DNA of 64,000 bases from Scalesia atractyloides (GCA_947069175.1 CAMTDV010000007.1:54951583-55015582), one strand, 5' to 3'; shown: positions 46,998 to 58,068, counted from the stretch's first letter. Program-made: numbers and translations. The notes: generated by a model not told the origin, from the letters alone.

Positions 46998-47035
46998 CCA
47001 ATGCGCCGCGCATAGGCCTCTGCGGGGCGCATTGG
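46998..47035. repeat. GC-rich hairpin, 14-bp arms
   Basis: CCAATGCGCCGCGC and GCGGGGCGCATTGG pair with one mismatch around ATAGGCCTCT. It lies upstream of the likely transcription start of the Athila-like gene and carries the GGCCTCTGCGGGGCGCAT motif. Confidence 0.88.
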
Positions 47036-47195
47036 TTGTTTTTTTTTTTTTTTTAGTTAAAAATTAGATTGTTAATTTACATTAAAAATTGATAAGTGTA
47101 AATGTTAATAATAAATCTACAAATGTTCATGTGAGGTCTCATGTGAGGACTCGGGTATATCGATAGCGTTAAGATCTATTTTAGGGTTTAGTCGA

Positions 47196-47963
47196 CTACG
47201 ATACATATCTAGTCGGTTGTCCTAAACTCTTCCCGGCGTTAATCTTCTGAACAACGTTATGTATATCTTTTGGAATGCTCTTATTATTAGGGTTCTGATT
47301 CCTTAATGTTGCCCAGATGTTACGTGTGGGAATGTCTTGCTCGGCCAGCTGCTCCACTAATCTGTATTCGTCCTCAGAAAGTCTTCTAGCATACGCGTGC
47401 CCCTCTAAAGTTTCAAGAGGAGAGTGGTTGCGTGACTCGTTCTTAACCTGTAGCCGCCAAACGTTAAGCATTTCATCATAGAACCCTATCAGTTCAAAAG
47501 GGCAACGAGTTTTTTTGCTACCGGTTTTTCGAACAATGGCTACACTCTTACGATCACCACTAAGGATACAATGTATCCACACCCTCAAGGATACAATCCT
47601 CCATCTCTTCACGGAGGCAAAACCCTGATTAGTTGCATAGGAAACTATGATAGGGTGTATTTTTTCCTCCTCATCTTCCAGTTTGATTTCTTCCTCGTCA
47701 TATTCGTGATGAAAATTACCCTCTGCATACGAATTATCACCTCCGTAGTTGTATCCAGAATAACCTCCGGAATAACTGTGTGGTGAGTAGTTCGGGTCTG
47801 GAAGAGGCGGAATGTTGACATGAGACGGGACGCGGTTGACAACTTCCTCGTAATGGTTGGGCTGAAACGAAGATTCGTAAGAATCAGAAATGGCGGTCTC
47901 GTATGAGTCTGGAACAACACTATTGTTAGAATCCTCACCGAATATTCCGAAAAACCACGACAT
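47196..47963 (-). CDS. FAR1/MULE-type N-terminal DNA-binding protein (255 aa)
   Basis: An intact frame of 255 residues. Residues 1-90 are low-complexity (Tyr/Ser/Asn/Gly-rich, then a Glu-rich stretch EEEIKLEDEEEK). The rest follows the N-terminal module of Mutator-like transposases and FAR1-type proteins: a GFASVKRW start, RKTGSKKTRCPFELIG, VWRLQVKNESRNHSPL (zinc-knuckle-like Cys and the NH of the HNH region), then ARRLSEDEYRLVEQL and IWATLRNQNPN, where MULEs have a helical spacer. The usual second Cys region is reduced (CILSGDR) and the catalytic MULE transposase domain that should follow is missing, so it is a truncated, probably non-autonomous transposase remnant or a small DNA-binding derivative. 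Confidence 0.65.
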   Translation of the reverse strand: MSWFFGIFGEDSNNSVVPDSYETAISDSYESSFQPNHYEEVVNRVPSHVNIPPLPDPNYSPHSYSGGYSGYNYGGDNSYAEGNFHHEYDEEEIKLEDEEEKIHPIIVSYATNQGFASVKRWRIVSLRVWIHCILSGDRKSVAIVRKTGSKKTRCPFELIGFYDEMLNVWRLQVKNESRNHSPLETLEGHAYARRLSEDEYRLVEQLAEQDIPTRNIWATLRNQNPNNKSIPKDIHNVVQKINAGKSLGQPTRYVS

Positions 47964-48059
47964 ACTGTGAATATACGTGATTGTGATTTGAAAGCTTTAT
48001 TATGGAATTGGAAATCTCATACGATAACCAACGATAATGCATGGTCTTATAGCCTTTCT

Positions 48060-48310
48060 GGAGGGTCCATGTGCCCCGCAGAGGCCATTGCGGGGCGCAT
48101 TGAGTTCAAACATGCACATCAACTTTAGGTCACGCAGGTGTACGAGGTTATATTCTGATTCTTCGTATCTTATGCGACCCGCATGGGCCTCTGCGGGGCG
48201 CATGGGTATGAGGTTCGCGTGTTTCCACGCAGACATGTCAGTGTGCTGCCTTTGTCGGGAAACCCTAACCCCATGCGGGGACGCATGGGCCTATGCGACC
48301 CGCATGGAAT
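48060..48310. repeat. Cluster of GC-rich CGCATGGG motifs
   Basis: Direct and inverted copies of GGCCTCTGCGGGGCGCAT and GCATGGGCCTATGCGACC lie just upstream of the FAR1-type ORF; several could form stems with each other. Confidence 0.75.
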
Positions 48311-48339
48311 GGTGTCAAAATAAGAAATTTGGGTGTCCC

Positions 48340-49539
48340 AATTGGATGACTCAATCTAAATTATCAGAAAAAAAACTAAAATAAAAATATATAATAATGT
48401 TGGGATGACATGTTTGTTTGCCCTTTATACCCCTCACAGATCTTTGCAAAGTGCTTCCTCTGATTGACAATGCCCTTAAGTTTATATTGACTTTTCCAAC
48501 CCATATAAACTTTGAAATTGTACATTGACCCCTCAAACATTCATTCCAGTTTAAAATACCCCTTTAAACTTTACAGAAGAAACAATGATTAGTACATACA
48601 AAACATCAAGATGAAGGAAAGTGATCCATATGGAAATATTAAATAACAACTACGAATTATGATGACTAAAGCAAGTGGCAACAAAAGATGTAGGCCTAAC
48701 AATATTTACTTTTCATATGTTTTTAGATCATTTATGACGTATGCTAAGTTTTAACCAATCAACTTCTTAATTTTTTCAATATTATTCAAACCAATTTAAT
48801 TGTTGGATTCTAATAATAAAACAAAAAATATAATTAATTATTAAACCAAACTTAATAAATGGCGTGTATTTTACATGTTTAAATAAGATAGTTTTTAGGC
48901 TATTAGTTAACCAAATAAAACTTATCGATAAAATGATAGAAGTTAACTAGTTAATTCCAACATGATTTTTTTCCTTACTATGAGGTGACAAATGCCTACA
49001 ATGAAGATATATATAAGAATTAGTAAAAATACAAGAAAATTAAGTTTTTCCTTACTTTAAAAAAAATCAGAATAGAAACATTTGTTGGCAAAATATATCT
49101 AGCATATATAGACATAATTGTACTTATCAAACTATGCAACTAAAACTACAATGCTTCTTTTAGTTTAAATGTCACATGTGTTTATACATGATATCACTAT
49201 AAGCAAGTTACAATTAACCCAAATTTGGTTAACATGGAACTCTAGATATACACCAAATCGAAACAACATTACAAATTTGGTTCACATGCATATAAACTAT
49301 TTGTAAAACTATTGGAAACCATCGAATTTTCTGGTATTCATCATTGAATACACTATTTATATATTTACTACTTACAGTATTTTCACTCATAAAAAAACAA
49401 TGATTCACTATTAGATATTAACATAATATGCTGAGCTCGCAATTATACCAAAGGACTACTAAAAGTGTACATGTTAGTGTTTCTCCCCCAACTTATTGAT
49501 AAGATGCAAATTTAAAAGTAGAATTAGAGGGCGTGTGAG
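48340..49539. other. AT-rich gap, nothing recognised
   Basis: No supported gene, repeat pair or transposon end. Confidence 0.4.
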
Positions 49540-49818
49540 CAGGGCCGACCCAGGCTAAGGGCAAGCTAGCCAGCTAGGTGACCGTCCATGGCCAACTGTC
49601 TTTGGTGGACAAAAGTTTTGAACATTTTTCTTTAAATTTTTTCATAAAGAAAAAAAAAGTCAATAAATTCTAAACCCGATAATATTACAACCAGATATGA
49701 TCTTTAAACTCATTAACCTATTTAGCTGAACTAACTCTATGCAAACATATTTTGGTTGGCCCATTTTTTACATATAAATTTATATTTTAGGGGCCCAAAT
49801 TTTCCAGTCGCACTTGTT
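49540..49818 (+). mobile_element. hAT element fragment (one end)
   Basis: CAGGGCCGACCCAGGCTAAGGGCAAG at the left is a hAT-type terminus related to that at 3765; TTTTAGGGGCCCAAATTTT near 49790 is typical inner hAT sequence. No right end or 8-bp duplication was found; the small MITE at 49827 may have interrupted it. Confidence 0.5.
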
Positions 49819-49826
49819 CCTTGAAT

Positions 49827-49945
49827 AAATGATGAGTTTGGTATCATACCGGTACCAAAAATACCAATCTTGAATATCACCAAAATTGGAAATCGGTTCA
49901 ATACTAGTATTTTTTGGTACCCAATACTAATTGTGCTCATCCTTA
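49827..49945 (-). mobile_element. Small hAT-type MITE (119 bp), TSD CCTTGAAT
   Basis: Perfect 8-bp repeats CCTTGAAT at 49819-49826 and 49946-49953. The right end in reverse complement, TAAGGATGAGCACAATTAGTA, and the GGTACC / ATACCGG content match the family of the MITE at 29217. Confidence 0.8.
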
Positions 49946-49953
49946 CCTTGAAT

Positions 49954-50519
49954 TCTCAGAAACATCCCTACATGCGTGTGAGTTTGTTGTTTAAAAAAAA
50001 AGGAAGTCATTGAAAAATTCACACCGATAATAGAGCAACGAACATTTAGCAAGGTAGTAATTGATGTGGATAGAGGAAGTGAGATGGAAGACATAGGTGA
50101 GTAGTAACAAGCTGGTCAGCACCACCTCCACCACCAACCACCTCACTTCCTTCTCCGCACCACCCCCGATGGTTCCTCTTCCTACCCCTAAATTCCTCAT
50201 TTTTTTGTTTGTCAACACCCACTAATCATCCCTATCTCCACCTCCTGTATTCATCCCTCAGGTACTTTCCCAGATCCAAACACCCATAATTCATTCATTG
50301 CTTCTGTATTTCTCGTTTAAATTCAGTTCATTTCTACTTATCTAACTCCTCTAATCTAAAGTTTTATCTAGTTTTATGTTTTAACTTTAATAAGATAGTT
50401 CGGATTTAGGGTCAATATGACTTTCTTGATCTGATCTGTTACTATTTACTAGATCTTTATAAAATTTGAATTAAACTTTTTGTGCAGCAAAGTTTGATGA
50501 TTAGAAGTTGATTGTTTTT
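49954..50519 (+). promoter_or_regulatory. Promoter and 5' UTR region of the CDPK gene
   Basis: A CT-rich stretch (50105-50275) resembling a plant leader precedes the ATG. A possible 5' UTR intron runs from CAG|GTACTT (50262) to TTTTGTGCAG (50487), leaving about 30 bp of leader before the ATG at 50520. No clear TATA box is identified. Confidence 0.4.
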
Positions 50520-52777
50520 ATGGGCAATACATGCCGTGGATCTTTTGGAATAAAAGACACACAGGGCTTAAACAAGCCTGAAGACCGGTCGATTTCGACT
50601 CAAAACCATTCCTCCGCACTATCCAACAACTCTTTAGATTACTCCCCGAATACTTTGATCTCTCAACAGCTTATAGCCCAAGAGTTTTCCAAAGACCCCC
50701 CTAACCCGAATTCGAATTCAAAACCGCCACCTGCTCCCAAAAAGGATAACAGTATGAGCCGCCACGGGACGTCTAACCAGTCTTACTATGTTCTCGGTCA
50801 TAGGACCGAGAATATAACGGACGTGTACACCTTGGGTCAGAAGTTGGGGCAGGGTCAGTTTGGGACTACTTATTTGTGCACCGAGATTGCGACTGGTGTG
50901 GATTATGCGTGTAAGTCGATCTCCAAACGGAAGTTGATCTCCAAAGAGGATGTGGAGGATGTTAGGAGGGAGATTCAGATAATGCACCATTTGGCGGGGC
51001 ATAAGAATATTGTGACGATTAAGGGTGCGTATGAGGATCCGTTGTATGTTCATATTGTTATGGAGCTTTGCAATGGTGGAGAGTTGTTTGATAGGATTAT
51101 TCAAAGGGGGCATTATAGTGAACGCAAGGCGGCTGAGTTGACCAAGATTATTGTTGGCGTTGTTGAAGCGTGTCATTCGCTTGGGGTTATCCATAGAGAC
51201 TTGAAACCGGAGAATTTCTTGTTGGTTAATAGGGATGATGATTTTTCGCTCAAGGCTATTGATTTTGGACTCTCGGTTTTCTTCAAGCCAGGTAATTTAT
51301 TATTCTAATTCTAATGATTATCTTTCTTCAGTTTATGTGGTACCGAATCGAATGTTATTGTCTTATTTCAGGTCAAATCTTCACGGATGTGGTGGGAAGC
51401 CCGTATTATGTTGCTCCGGAGGTTCTCCTGAAGCATTATGGTCCAGCAGCGGATGTGTGGACCGCAGGAGTGATACTTTACATATTACTAAGTGGTGTGC
51501 CCCCGTTTTGGGCTGGTATGTGCTGGATGTATTCTTCGTATTGTGAATTTTATCATCAGGAAATGCTCAATTGGTTGCTTAAAAGTTTGTATATCTTTTT
51601 TATTGTAGAAACACAACAGGGGATATTTGATGCGGTTTTGAAGGGATACATAGACTTTGAGTCGGACCCGTGGCCTCTTATATCTGACAGTGCAAAGGAT
51701 CTAATTAGGAAGATGTTATGTCTCGACCTTCAGACCGCCTAACTGCTCATGAAGTTCTATGTATGTTGTGAATTGGTTATATATTGTTAAAATGCCTTGC
51801 GTTTTTGCTGTCATTTGAACATTGTATAAAGTTGAAGATTATTTATTGTATATGTGAATGATACAGGTCATCCTTGGATTTGTGAAAACGGTGTTGCTCC
51901 TGATAGAGCGCTGGATCCAGCAGTTCTTTCTCGTTTGAAGCAGTTCTCTGCAATGAATAAGTTAAAGAAAATGGCTTTGCGGGTATGATGTTCATATTCC
52001 TGTTGAAATTTGCAAAAAGATTTGATTTTTACATAAGAAATGGGACAAACGTTACATAAAACTTGAATGTTTCTTGTTGTTTGGGTCCAGGTTATAGCCG
52101 AAAGCTTGTCTGAAGAGGAGATTGCAGGTTTGAGAGAGATGTTCAAAGCAATGGATACTGATAACAGTGGTGCGATAACATTTGATGAACTGAAAGCCGG
52201 TTTAAGGAAGTTCGGTTCCACGCTGAAAGATACAGAGATACGAGACCTTATGGATGCGGTAAGATTCTTTCCTAATCCATGTGTTAACTTCTTTGGATTT
52301 TAGCTTATGCTGATGTGTCAATTGTCATGCTGGTATTCAGGCTGATGTGGACAACAGCGGGACGATTGACTATGGAGAATTTGTAGCTGCTACGATTCAT
52401 CTGAACAAACTGGAGAGAGAAGAACACCTTGTAGCTGCATTCCAGTATTTTGACAAAGATGGAAGTGGTTATATAACTGTCGATGAGCTCCAGCAAGCTT
52501 GTGCCGATCACAACATGACTAATTTTCTTGTTGAGGATATCATCAAAGAAGTCGACCAAGATAACGTAACGCGATAATATTTTATATATAAATTTTTTAT
52601 TTCTTTTAATTGAAACAAAAAAATAACGATGGGTTCATGTTATTTGTGATTCAGGATGGGAGAATTGATTATGGGGAATTTGTGGCCATGATGACCAAAG
52701 GAAATGCAGGAGTCGGAAGAAGAACAATGCGCAACAGTCTGAATATAAGCATGAGAGATGCACCAGGGGCACTCTAG
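50520..52777 (+). CDS. CDPK: Calcium-dependent protein kinase (CDPK, group I, CPK5/6/26-like), one frameshift
   Basis: Ser/Thr kinase activated directly by Ca2+, acting at membranes in calcium signalling. Coding exons by GT-AG junctions: 50520-51291, 51372-51515, 51609-51760, 51867-51982, 52091-52258, 52341-52565, 52655-52777. The ATG at 50520 is preferred over 50508 because it gives MGNTC, with a myristoylation Gly2 and a palmitoylation Cys5. Then come a variable region, the kinase domain from about residue 103 (LGQGQFG 109-115, ATP-binding Lys132, HRD 225-227, DFG 248-250), the autoinhibitory junction (ALDPAVLSRLKQFSAMNKLKKMAL) and four EF-hands (DTDNSGAI, DVDNSGTI, DKDGSGYI, DQDN/DGRI across the last intron). 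The exons total 1700 nt, one short of 567 codons: after KML-Cys in exon 3 (51720-51721) one base is missing and the frame stops at 51742. All splice sites and later exons are intact, so this is a sequence error or a very recent null allele. Confidence 0.93.
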
Positions 52778-53399
52778 TAATTTCTTTTCCACGTTCCGCC
52801 TACAGGTACATGTACATCGCGTATGCTTTATATAGTTCTATCTTGATTCTTGAAACAGAATCATACGCCAAGAACACAACGTTTTGACATTGTGAGTCGA
52901 CATGTACTGCAGATTGTACAGCAGGATGAGTGAGAATAGGAGGTGTGGCAGTTAATTGGATGGGTCACGGATGTTTAACGTTTGATCATATGCTTTTGTG
53001 TTGTGTTGTATTATTTCAAAAGATGTAAGAACTTAAAAGAGTGCACAGTTTCTTGTTGTCATTGCTGTTCAAATTCTTGTAAGTTGTACCCTTGGGACAA
53101 CACTTGTTTAATTTAATAGCAGGTTGAATCAGTTAAAACTTTATGCGTGCTCGTTTATATATACGTTCGATCATGTTTGATCAAACAACCCAACAAAAGA
53201 AAGTACATGAAGAACCTATTTAAATAACATCATTTTATTTTATATACCTACTGTGAGGTAGTTCTACAAGTGATCACATTGCAATTCCATCTTTAAAGTT
53301 TATATAACCAAATCTAACAGCTTTGTTTGGAAACAACCGAAACAATTGTTCCATTTATACAACCATTTCGGTGCCAGGTCTCTATGTTATAGATTGTCT
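52778..53399. other. Shared 3' intergenic space of two convergent genes
   Basis: 622 bp between the CDPK stop and the stop of the - strand gene. It holds the 3' UTRs of both; AT-rich, with no repeats recognised. Confidence 0.6.
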
Positions 53400-54839
53400 T
53401 CAAGCAGCAGTTTCAGAAGAAGCTATGATCTCCTGCAAAAGAAACTAAACACCAAAAACCGATCATTATGACTTGACTCGATGTCATCGTACTCAAAACA
53501 CACATCCAGACACCACTATGGAGCAAATTACTTACTTTTAATTCGGCGTTTCTTGAAAATATGCACTTTGATGTGATCGCGCGTCCTGGTTCCAACAGCC
53601 ATCCAACTTCGTAGCAAGTTTTTTCACCATCTATTTCTACCACTGAACTCCACAAGTTCTTTGGCAGCAATACCAAACTGTTTGCATCTCTTGTAGACTT
53701 TTCTGTACCGTCAACCACCACAAGTTCTTGAAGGATCTGACAAGATTATGAAAGCCTAGTTCATGATTCCATTACAGATGCAATTTTGTTGTGTAAATAT
53801 AATCAAACATGTGATTTTGTTGTGCTAAGCTTACACTAGAAGAGTCTTGAAAGCTGGCTATGGAGTTTGACCGTTGCCACACACCCGAAACTTCTGACTT
53901 GTTAAGAACTTGTGTTTTAGCAAAAGCAGTATCACGTATTGCACATCCGCCTAGTGATTCCCCGTTTCTAAACGGACCATACCATTGCTCAGCAAACACT
54001 TTAATATTCTTCAACACCAACTTGTTTCCTTCAACACCCACAATTTGAATAACCCTTACACGCGATTCCTTATCGCGAGGATCAATCAAACAATGCTCCA
54101 ATTCCAACACTTTCGAGGACGCTGACTTTTGCTTTGACCAAACCGCGGTGTAGCTTCCACTAGACTGATAGGCAAACGAGGAAACCATGTTATCTTCACC
54201 TCCTATAACCCTCTCCTCCACACTATACCGCGTGGCTGCATCAGCTTCACAACCAACAGTTGGAAGCAATCTAACCAACTTATACATGGCAGAACTGTTG
54301 TCGGGTTGAGCTAGAGTCGGGCACTGCGTTTGCCAATCAAACACTTGAACCTCCCACTCTCGGTACGCATTAGGCACAACGTTTTCCGGAAGTTCGATCG
54401 GCATCCCATCAGCAGTAAAATCAGCTCCAAATCCATCCCATTCACCAGAAACATTACCAGCAAATTCTGACCAGCACCCTATTCAGAAAACACAAAACTA
54501 AATCAACATCAATATGGTTGACTTATCAAAGTCAAAAAGACCAACTTCAACCTCAAAACAATCAAACAAATCATTCAAATTTCAAGAAACAACAATCAAC
54601 CATGTTAATCTTTATGCAAAATCCTGCTAACAAAATCATCTTTTCGGAATCACCCGTAAAGAATTCACATCAATTTTTAATTTTCAAATTAAAAACTTTG
54701 ACCTCAAACAAATTCTTATCGTTAACAGAACTAATCTAAAATTGACATGCAAACAAAGTGGGTTACCGGAGGAAGGGCCGGAGGGTTGGACGGTAAGGTT
54801 GTTGAGGGCGGTGGTAGGGGCGGTGGCGGTGGCAGACAT
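53400..54839 (-). CDS. Conserved plant protein of unknown function (316 aa, four exons)
   Basis: Exons in transcription order: 54839-54767, 54478-53835, 53736-53536, 53432-53400, joined by GT-AG introns with matching phase; total 951 nt. The ATG at 54839 was chosen because it is the only one in the frame that joins the exon 2 phase, giving MSATATAPTTALNN, a short Ser/Thr/Ala-rich start that could be a plastid transit peptide. The body has GCWSEFAGNVSGEWDGFGADF, MPIELPENVVPNAYREWEV, VFDWQTQCPTL, LLPTVGCEADAATRYS, EHCLIDPRDKESRVRVIQI and a C-terminal half with TCYEVGWLLEPG. The regular beta-rich pattern and G-x-W start suggest a lipocalin/calycin-like fold (DUF3598 came to mind), but I cannot confirm the family. 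No membrane span or catalytic motif is seen. Confidence 0.85.
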
Positions 54840-55759
54840 GGTGGAAGTACGGCGAGAATGGACGGTGGGGGGAGTTTGATGGTGGGTTGTGAAAGGGGGG
54901 AGGAATAAAGGGGTGTATTGTGGTGGTGGATGATTGCAGCGAGTCTGACGCCAATGACACCCGCCATGGTCGGAGTTAAGGGGTGGATGGTGTATGGTGG
55001 TGATTGAATTTGTGTATGTTGTTAAGAATGTGAGGTTAGAAAGTATGAAGAAGACTTTCTGAATATTGATGCAAGTGGATCTATTGTTAGGGGGTGTTTG
55101 GGAGTTTACTTTACAAAATTCCTTCTCAAATATGCAGAAGTTATAATTTCAAACTTCTTATTTTCTAGTTTTTTAGTATTTTTCGAAGGTGTTTGAGATT
55201 TCTTATAACCATAAAAGTCTTTTTCGAAGGGTGTATGGGATTTCTTTTAACTTCTAAAAAGTTAATAAGTCAAAAATAACTCTAAAATAAGTTAATTCAA
55301 ACATCCATTTACTTACCTTTTGGGTTAGTTAGTTAAACGTACAACTATAAATATATTTATTATTATTATGGTTATCAATAGTTATAGAGATAAACACTAT
55401 TCTAGAGTTATCATGTTATATAATTAGCATAACTTCTTTGTACATTGCGGCGGAAATTTAACCAGTATATGTTCCAGTTCATTACAGTATTTATACGATA
55501 GTATAGTTACCATCCGCATATATGATAGATTTTATGAAATTAGTTGTTGGGTTTGTAAACCTACTTAAAACTTCTAACTTTCTAAGATTGGAAAATGCTT
55601 ACAAGTTGTATTGGGAGGTTGAACCGGACGGTTCAACCAATAGAGCCGGCCGGATTGAACTGGTTTTTAAAAAATTGCTTACAACAATGATTTAATCTTC
55701 TAACAACTGTTTCATAGTTTTGACATATTGGTTTGAAATGATATATATGATACAGATTA
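54840..55759 (-). promoter_or_regulatory. 5' UTR and upstream region of the unknown-function gene
   Basis: 54840-54965 is G-rich on the + strand (CT-rich leader on the gene strand). Two other ATGs at 54967 and 54960 open short frames out of phase with the coding frame, so they are possible uORFs. 55040-55759 is AT-rich with no repeat named. Confidence 0.4.
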
Positions 55760-55960
55760 TTAGGCTACTCGGTGTGGGTGAGGGGCCTCTCTCCAGAACG
55801 ACCCGTCACGTCAGCAAACGCGTCAGAGACCTTGGAGGACGCCCCTCCAGGGATGGAAGCTTGGAAATGGTGACGACCCGACCCACCTAGTTTTTTTATT
55901 TTTCTTTATTAATTAAACTAGTTTTTTAACATTTACTTATATAAATAAAATCATTTTATA

Positions 55961-57304
55961 TTAAAAACCACACATTACATAACCTAAAAAAATAAAAAAT
56001 AAAAAAATAACTGAAAAAAATAAAAAAACATAACCTAAAAAAATCATATGAACTCCACTTTTTGCGATTTTTTCTTTCATTCTTCGAAAATCGGCCGATC
56101 TTTTCAGGATACGGTTTATGTCGGCTGTCATGATCTCCCACTCTTTAAACTCGACCTCGCGTTCCTTCGCTTTCACCTTTTGAGCTATGACCTCGGTGAA
56201 CACTCTGAACTGATTCATAAGCTCGTCCATTTTGGAACTGGCCCCCGGCGCGGCATGTTTTTTTCCAGCTGCCGCCCCTTTTGATTTGTCCCTGCCCGGG
56301 GGACGCTCCTCCTCTCTAACCACAAACTCTTCATCATCGAATTCGGGCTCGTCGTTTATATTTATTTGACATTGTGCATCCGAGCCTCCACCTGCGCTGT
56401 AACTACCGGTCTCCGAGGTTTTTGTTCGTTTGGCCGTTGCAACCTCATTTGGGACTGGCGCCCACTTGTTGCTGGTTCGCAAAATTTCCCAAGCACGTAT
56501 GTGGGGGAAAGCGGTTCCATGCACATCGACGCATCACCTCTTTAAACACGTCTTCATCACCATCCCACTACGGCGACCAATATACAAGTTATTATAAATC
56601 GCCGAAAACCGGTTCACGACCGGATGCATCTTTCTCCACTTGGAAAGAGAAGAAATCGATGTCGCGATAATGACCTTGTTCCATTATCACAAGAAACTTC
56701 GACATACTTCTTTCCAAAACCCGCCGCCGGTTTGGTTGTTACCTATATTTTTAAATTGTAGCAAAAGTTATATTAAAAAAAAGTATAGTGTATCAATTTT
56801 TGGTATATTTTTTAAATGTAGGAAAAGTTATGTACCAATAATGGGGCTTTTGGAAGTGCTAACCCACGCCTTGGCTAAGGCCTTCTCTCGGTCTTCGTCC
56901 AGAGTTTCGCCTTCCCTCTCAAAGGTTGTTCTTTCTCAACCATAGTTTGTTTCCCTTTTTTTCGTTTGGACGATTGCGGTTGGGTCTCCGGAACAAATTC
57001 TTAAATGTCCTCTTCGGGTTGTGGTTGCGAATTGAAAGGGTTTCGCACCATCATATGTTGAACCAACTGCATTTGTTGCACTTGGCTCATTTGCGAAAAC
57101 GCATTCGGGCTTTGTTGAAAACCCCCAAAAGCGTTGAATGAAAATTGTGACGATAACCAACTCGGCTCCATACTAGGATAGTAGCCGGGTACGGAGAAAA
57201 TGTTTTGGTTTGGGTTTGGGTTTGGTTTGGGTTCGGGTTTGGATTTGGGTTCGGGTTCGGGTTGTATGGATTGGGTTCGGATTGCTCGGGTTGTATGGAT
57301 CCAT
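55961..57304 (-). pseudogene. Harbinger ORF1 (Myb/SANT-like, NAM-associated C-terminus), broken
   Basis: The start is probably the ATG at 57304 (MDPYNPSNPNP) before an Asn/Pro hexanucleotide repeat; a second ATG at 57171 begins MEPSWLSSQF. Recognisable parts in order: a Gln-rich segment, KRKKGKQTM, the SANT-like WTKTE...EKALAKAWVSTSKSP, GGGFWKEV, then HIRAWEILR, KWAPVP, PGRDKSKGAAAGKK, MDELMNQFRVF and a charged coiled-coil end, typical of plant proteins labelled Myb-like or NAM-associated C-terminal. Such proteins assist the Harbinger transposase in binding DNA. Damage includes a TAA after EED, a one-base shift in the SANT core, further stops before HGTAFPH, and a shifted hydrophobic tail. 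A likely intron lies near 56750-56840. Confidence 0.75.
57206..57290 (+). repeat. GGGTTT/GGGTTC hexanucleotide tract
   Basis: About thirteen GGGTTT, GGGTTC or GGATTT units within the broken ORF1, encoding its Asn/Pro repeat on the - strand. It is not telomeric (no TTTAGGG). Confidence 0.85.
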
Positions 57305-57599
57305 GACGAAAGTTGGAAGATTCTATAAAAGGTTGGAGAGTTATAAAAAGATGGGAATGGTTTTATATATTCGAGAGATAGAGGTAATAAAGTGTGTAAA
57401 AAATGGGATGGTATTGGGGTATTTATAGGTAAAATTATTAATTAATTATTTTTTATTAAAACTAGCCGTTATCAATGGCTATACTCCGTCCCAAACGTCC
57501 GCAGAGGGACATCTCCGACGACGACGGGCCACATAGCGTGGTGTTGGGGGCGTCGTCGGCAATGACGGGCCTGGGACGACCCCCACATGAGTGGCCTTA

Positions 57600-58068
57600 G
57601 GCTTTTAGCCTATATACAAACTTGCCACCTAGCCCAATCATATTCAACAACTCTCCACAAAGTTAACTATTGTATACCGCATTGCATTACACACTTGATT
57701 AATGGTATCCTATTCTTCTTTCTCCCAAATATTTTTTCGTATTGTTGTGCTGTTAGGGGTTTGTTCATAACAATCTCTAGTTTTGACAACTTAACTATTT
57801 CATTCGTTAGAAAAAGATATAGTGTTTGTCTAAGATTAAAAAAAATAAAATAAAAAGTGACTAAACAAAAGAAGTTTGTAGTTTGGAATCGTAACTGTTA
57901 TTTATAGATAGTTTGTTTATGGTAACAAAATATCCCGTATAAAATTAGAAAACAAAAACCTGAAAGCAGGTATTACTTAGAAAGTTATAAAATAGGTATG
58001 GTAAGTTGTAATGTGTTTGATGACTTAAGGAAATACAATAAAGTATATGTGGGCTTGGAGAGTTTAAT
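57600..58068. other. AT-rich gap, nothing recognised
   Basis: No supported gene. Confidence 0.35.

Larger units (their letters stand above)
44760..48330 (-). mobile_element. Composite transposon region: MULE-type and Athila-ORF1-type coding plus GC-rich motifs
   Basis: Two co-oriented coding remnants (47963-47196 and 46501-45100) are surrounded by copies of a GC-rich motif close to GGCCTCTGCGGGGCGCAT near 44772, 44820, 44864, 47015, 48078 (inverted), 48186 and 48280. The motif does not occur elsewhere in the window. Borders of a single element cannot be fixed: I found no clear TIR or LTR pair. The limits given are those of the motif copies. Confidence 0.5.
55763..57596 (-). mobile_element. 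PIF/Harbinger element (1834 bp), TSD TTA
   Basis: The left end GGCTACTCGGTGTGGG and the right end (reverse complement GGCCACTCATGTGGG) form the TIR. The 3-bp TTA duplication is at 55760-55762 and 57597-57599. TIR, TSD and an internal Myb/SANT-like ORF1 all fit PIF/Harbinger. The DDE transposase gene is missing, so the element could have moved only with help from an autonomous relative. Confidence 0.9.

Noticed and set aside
50718..51194. 158-codon - strand ORF opposite the CDPK gene
   Set aside because: Antisense shadow of CDPK exon 1, which has clear kinase motifs on the + strand.
57206..57290. Interstitial telomere from GGGTTT units
   Set aside because: Hexamer GGGTTT/GGGTTC lacks the A of TTTAGGG and encodes the Asn/Pro run of the Harbinger ORF1.
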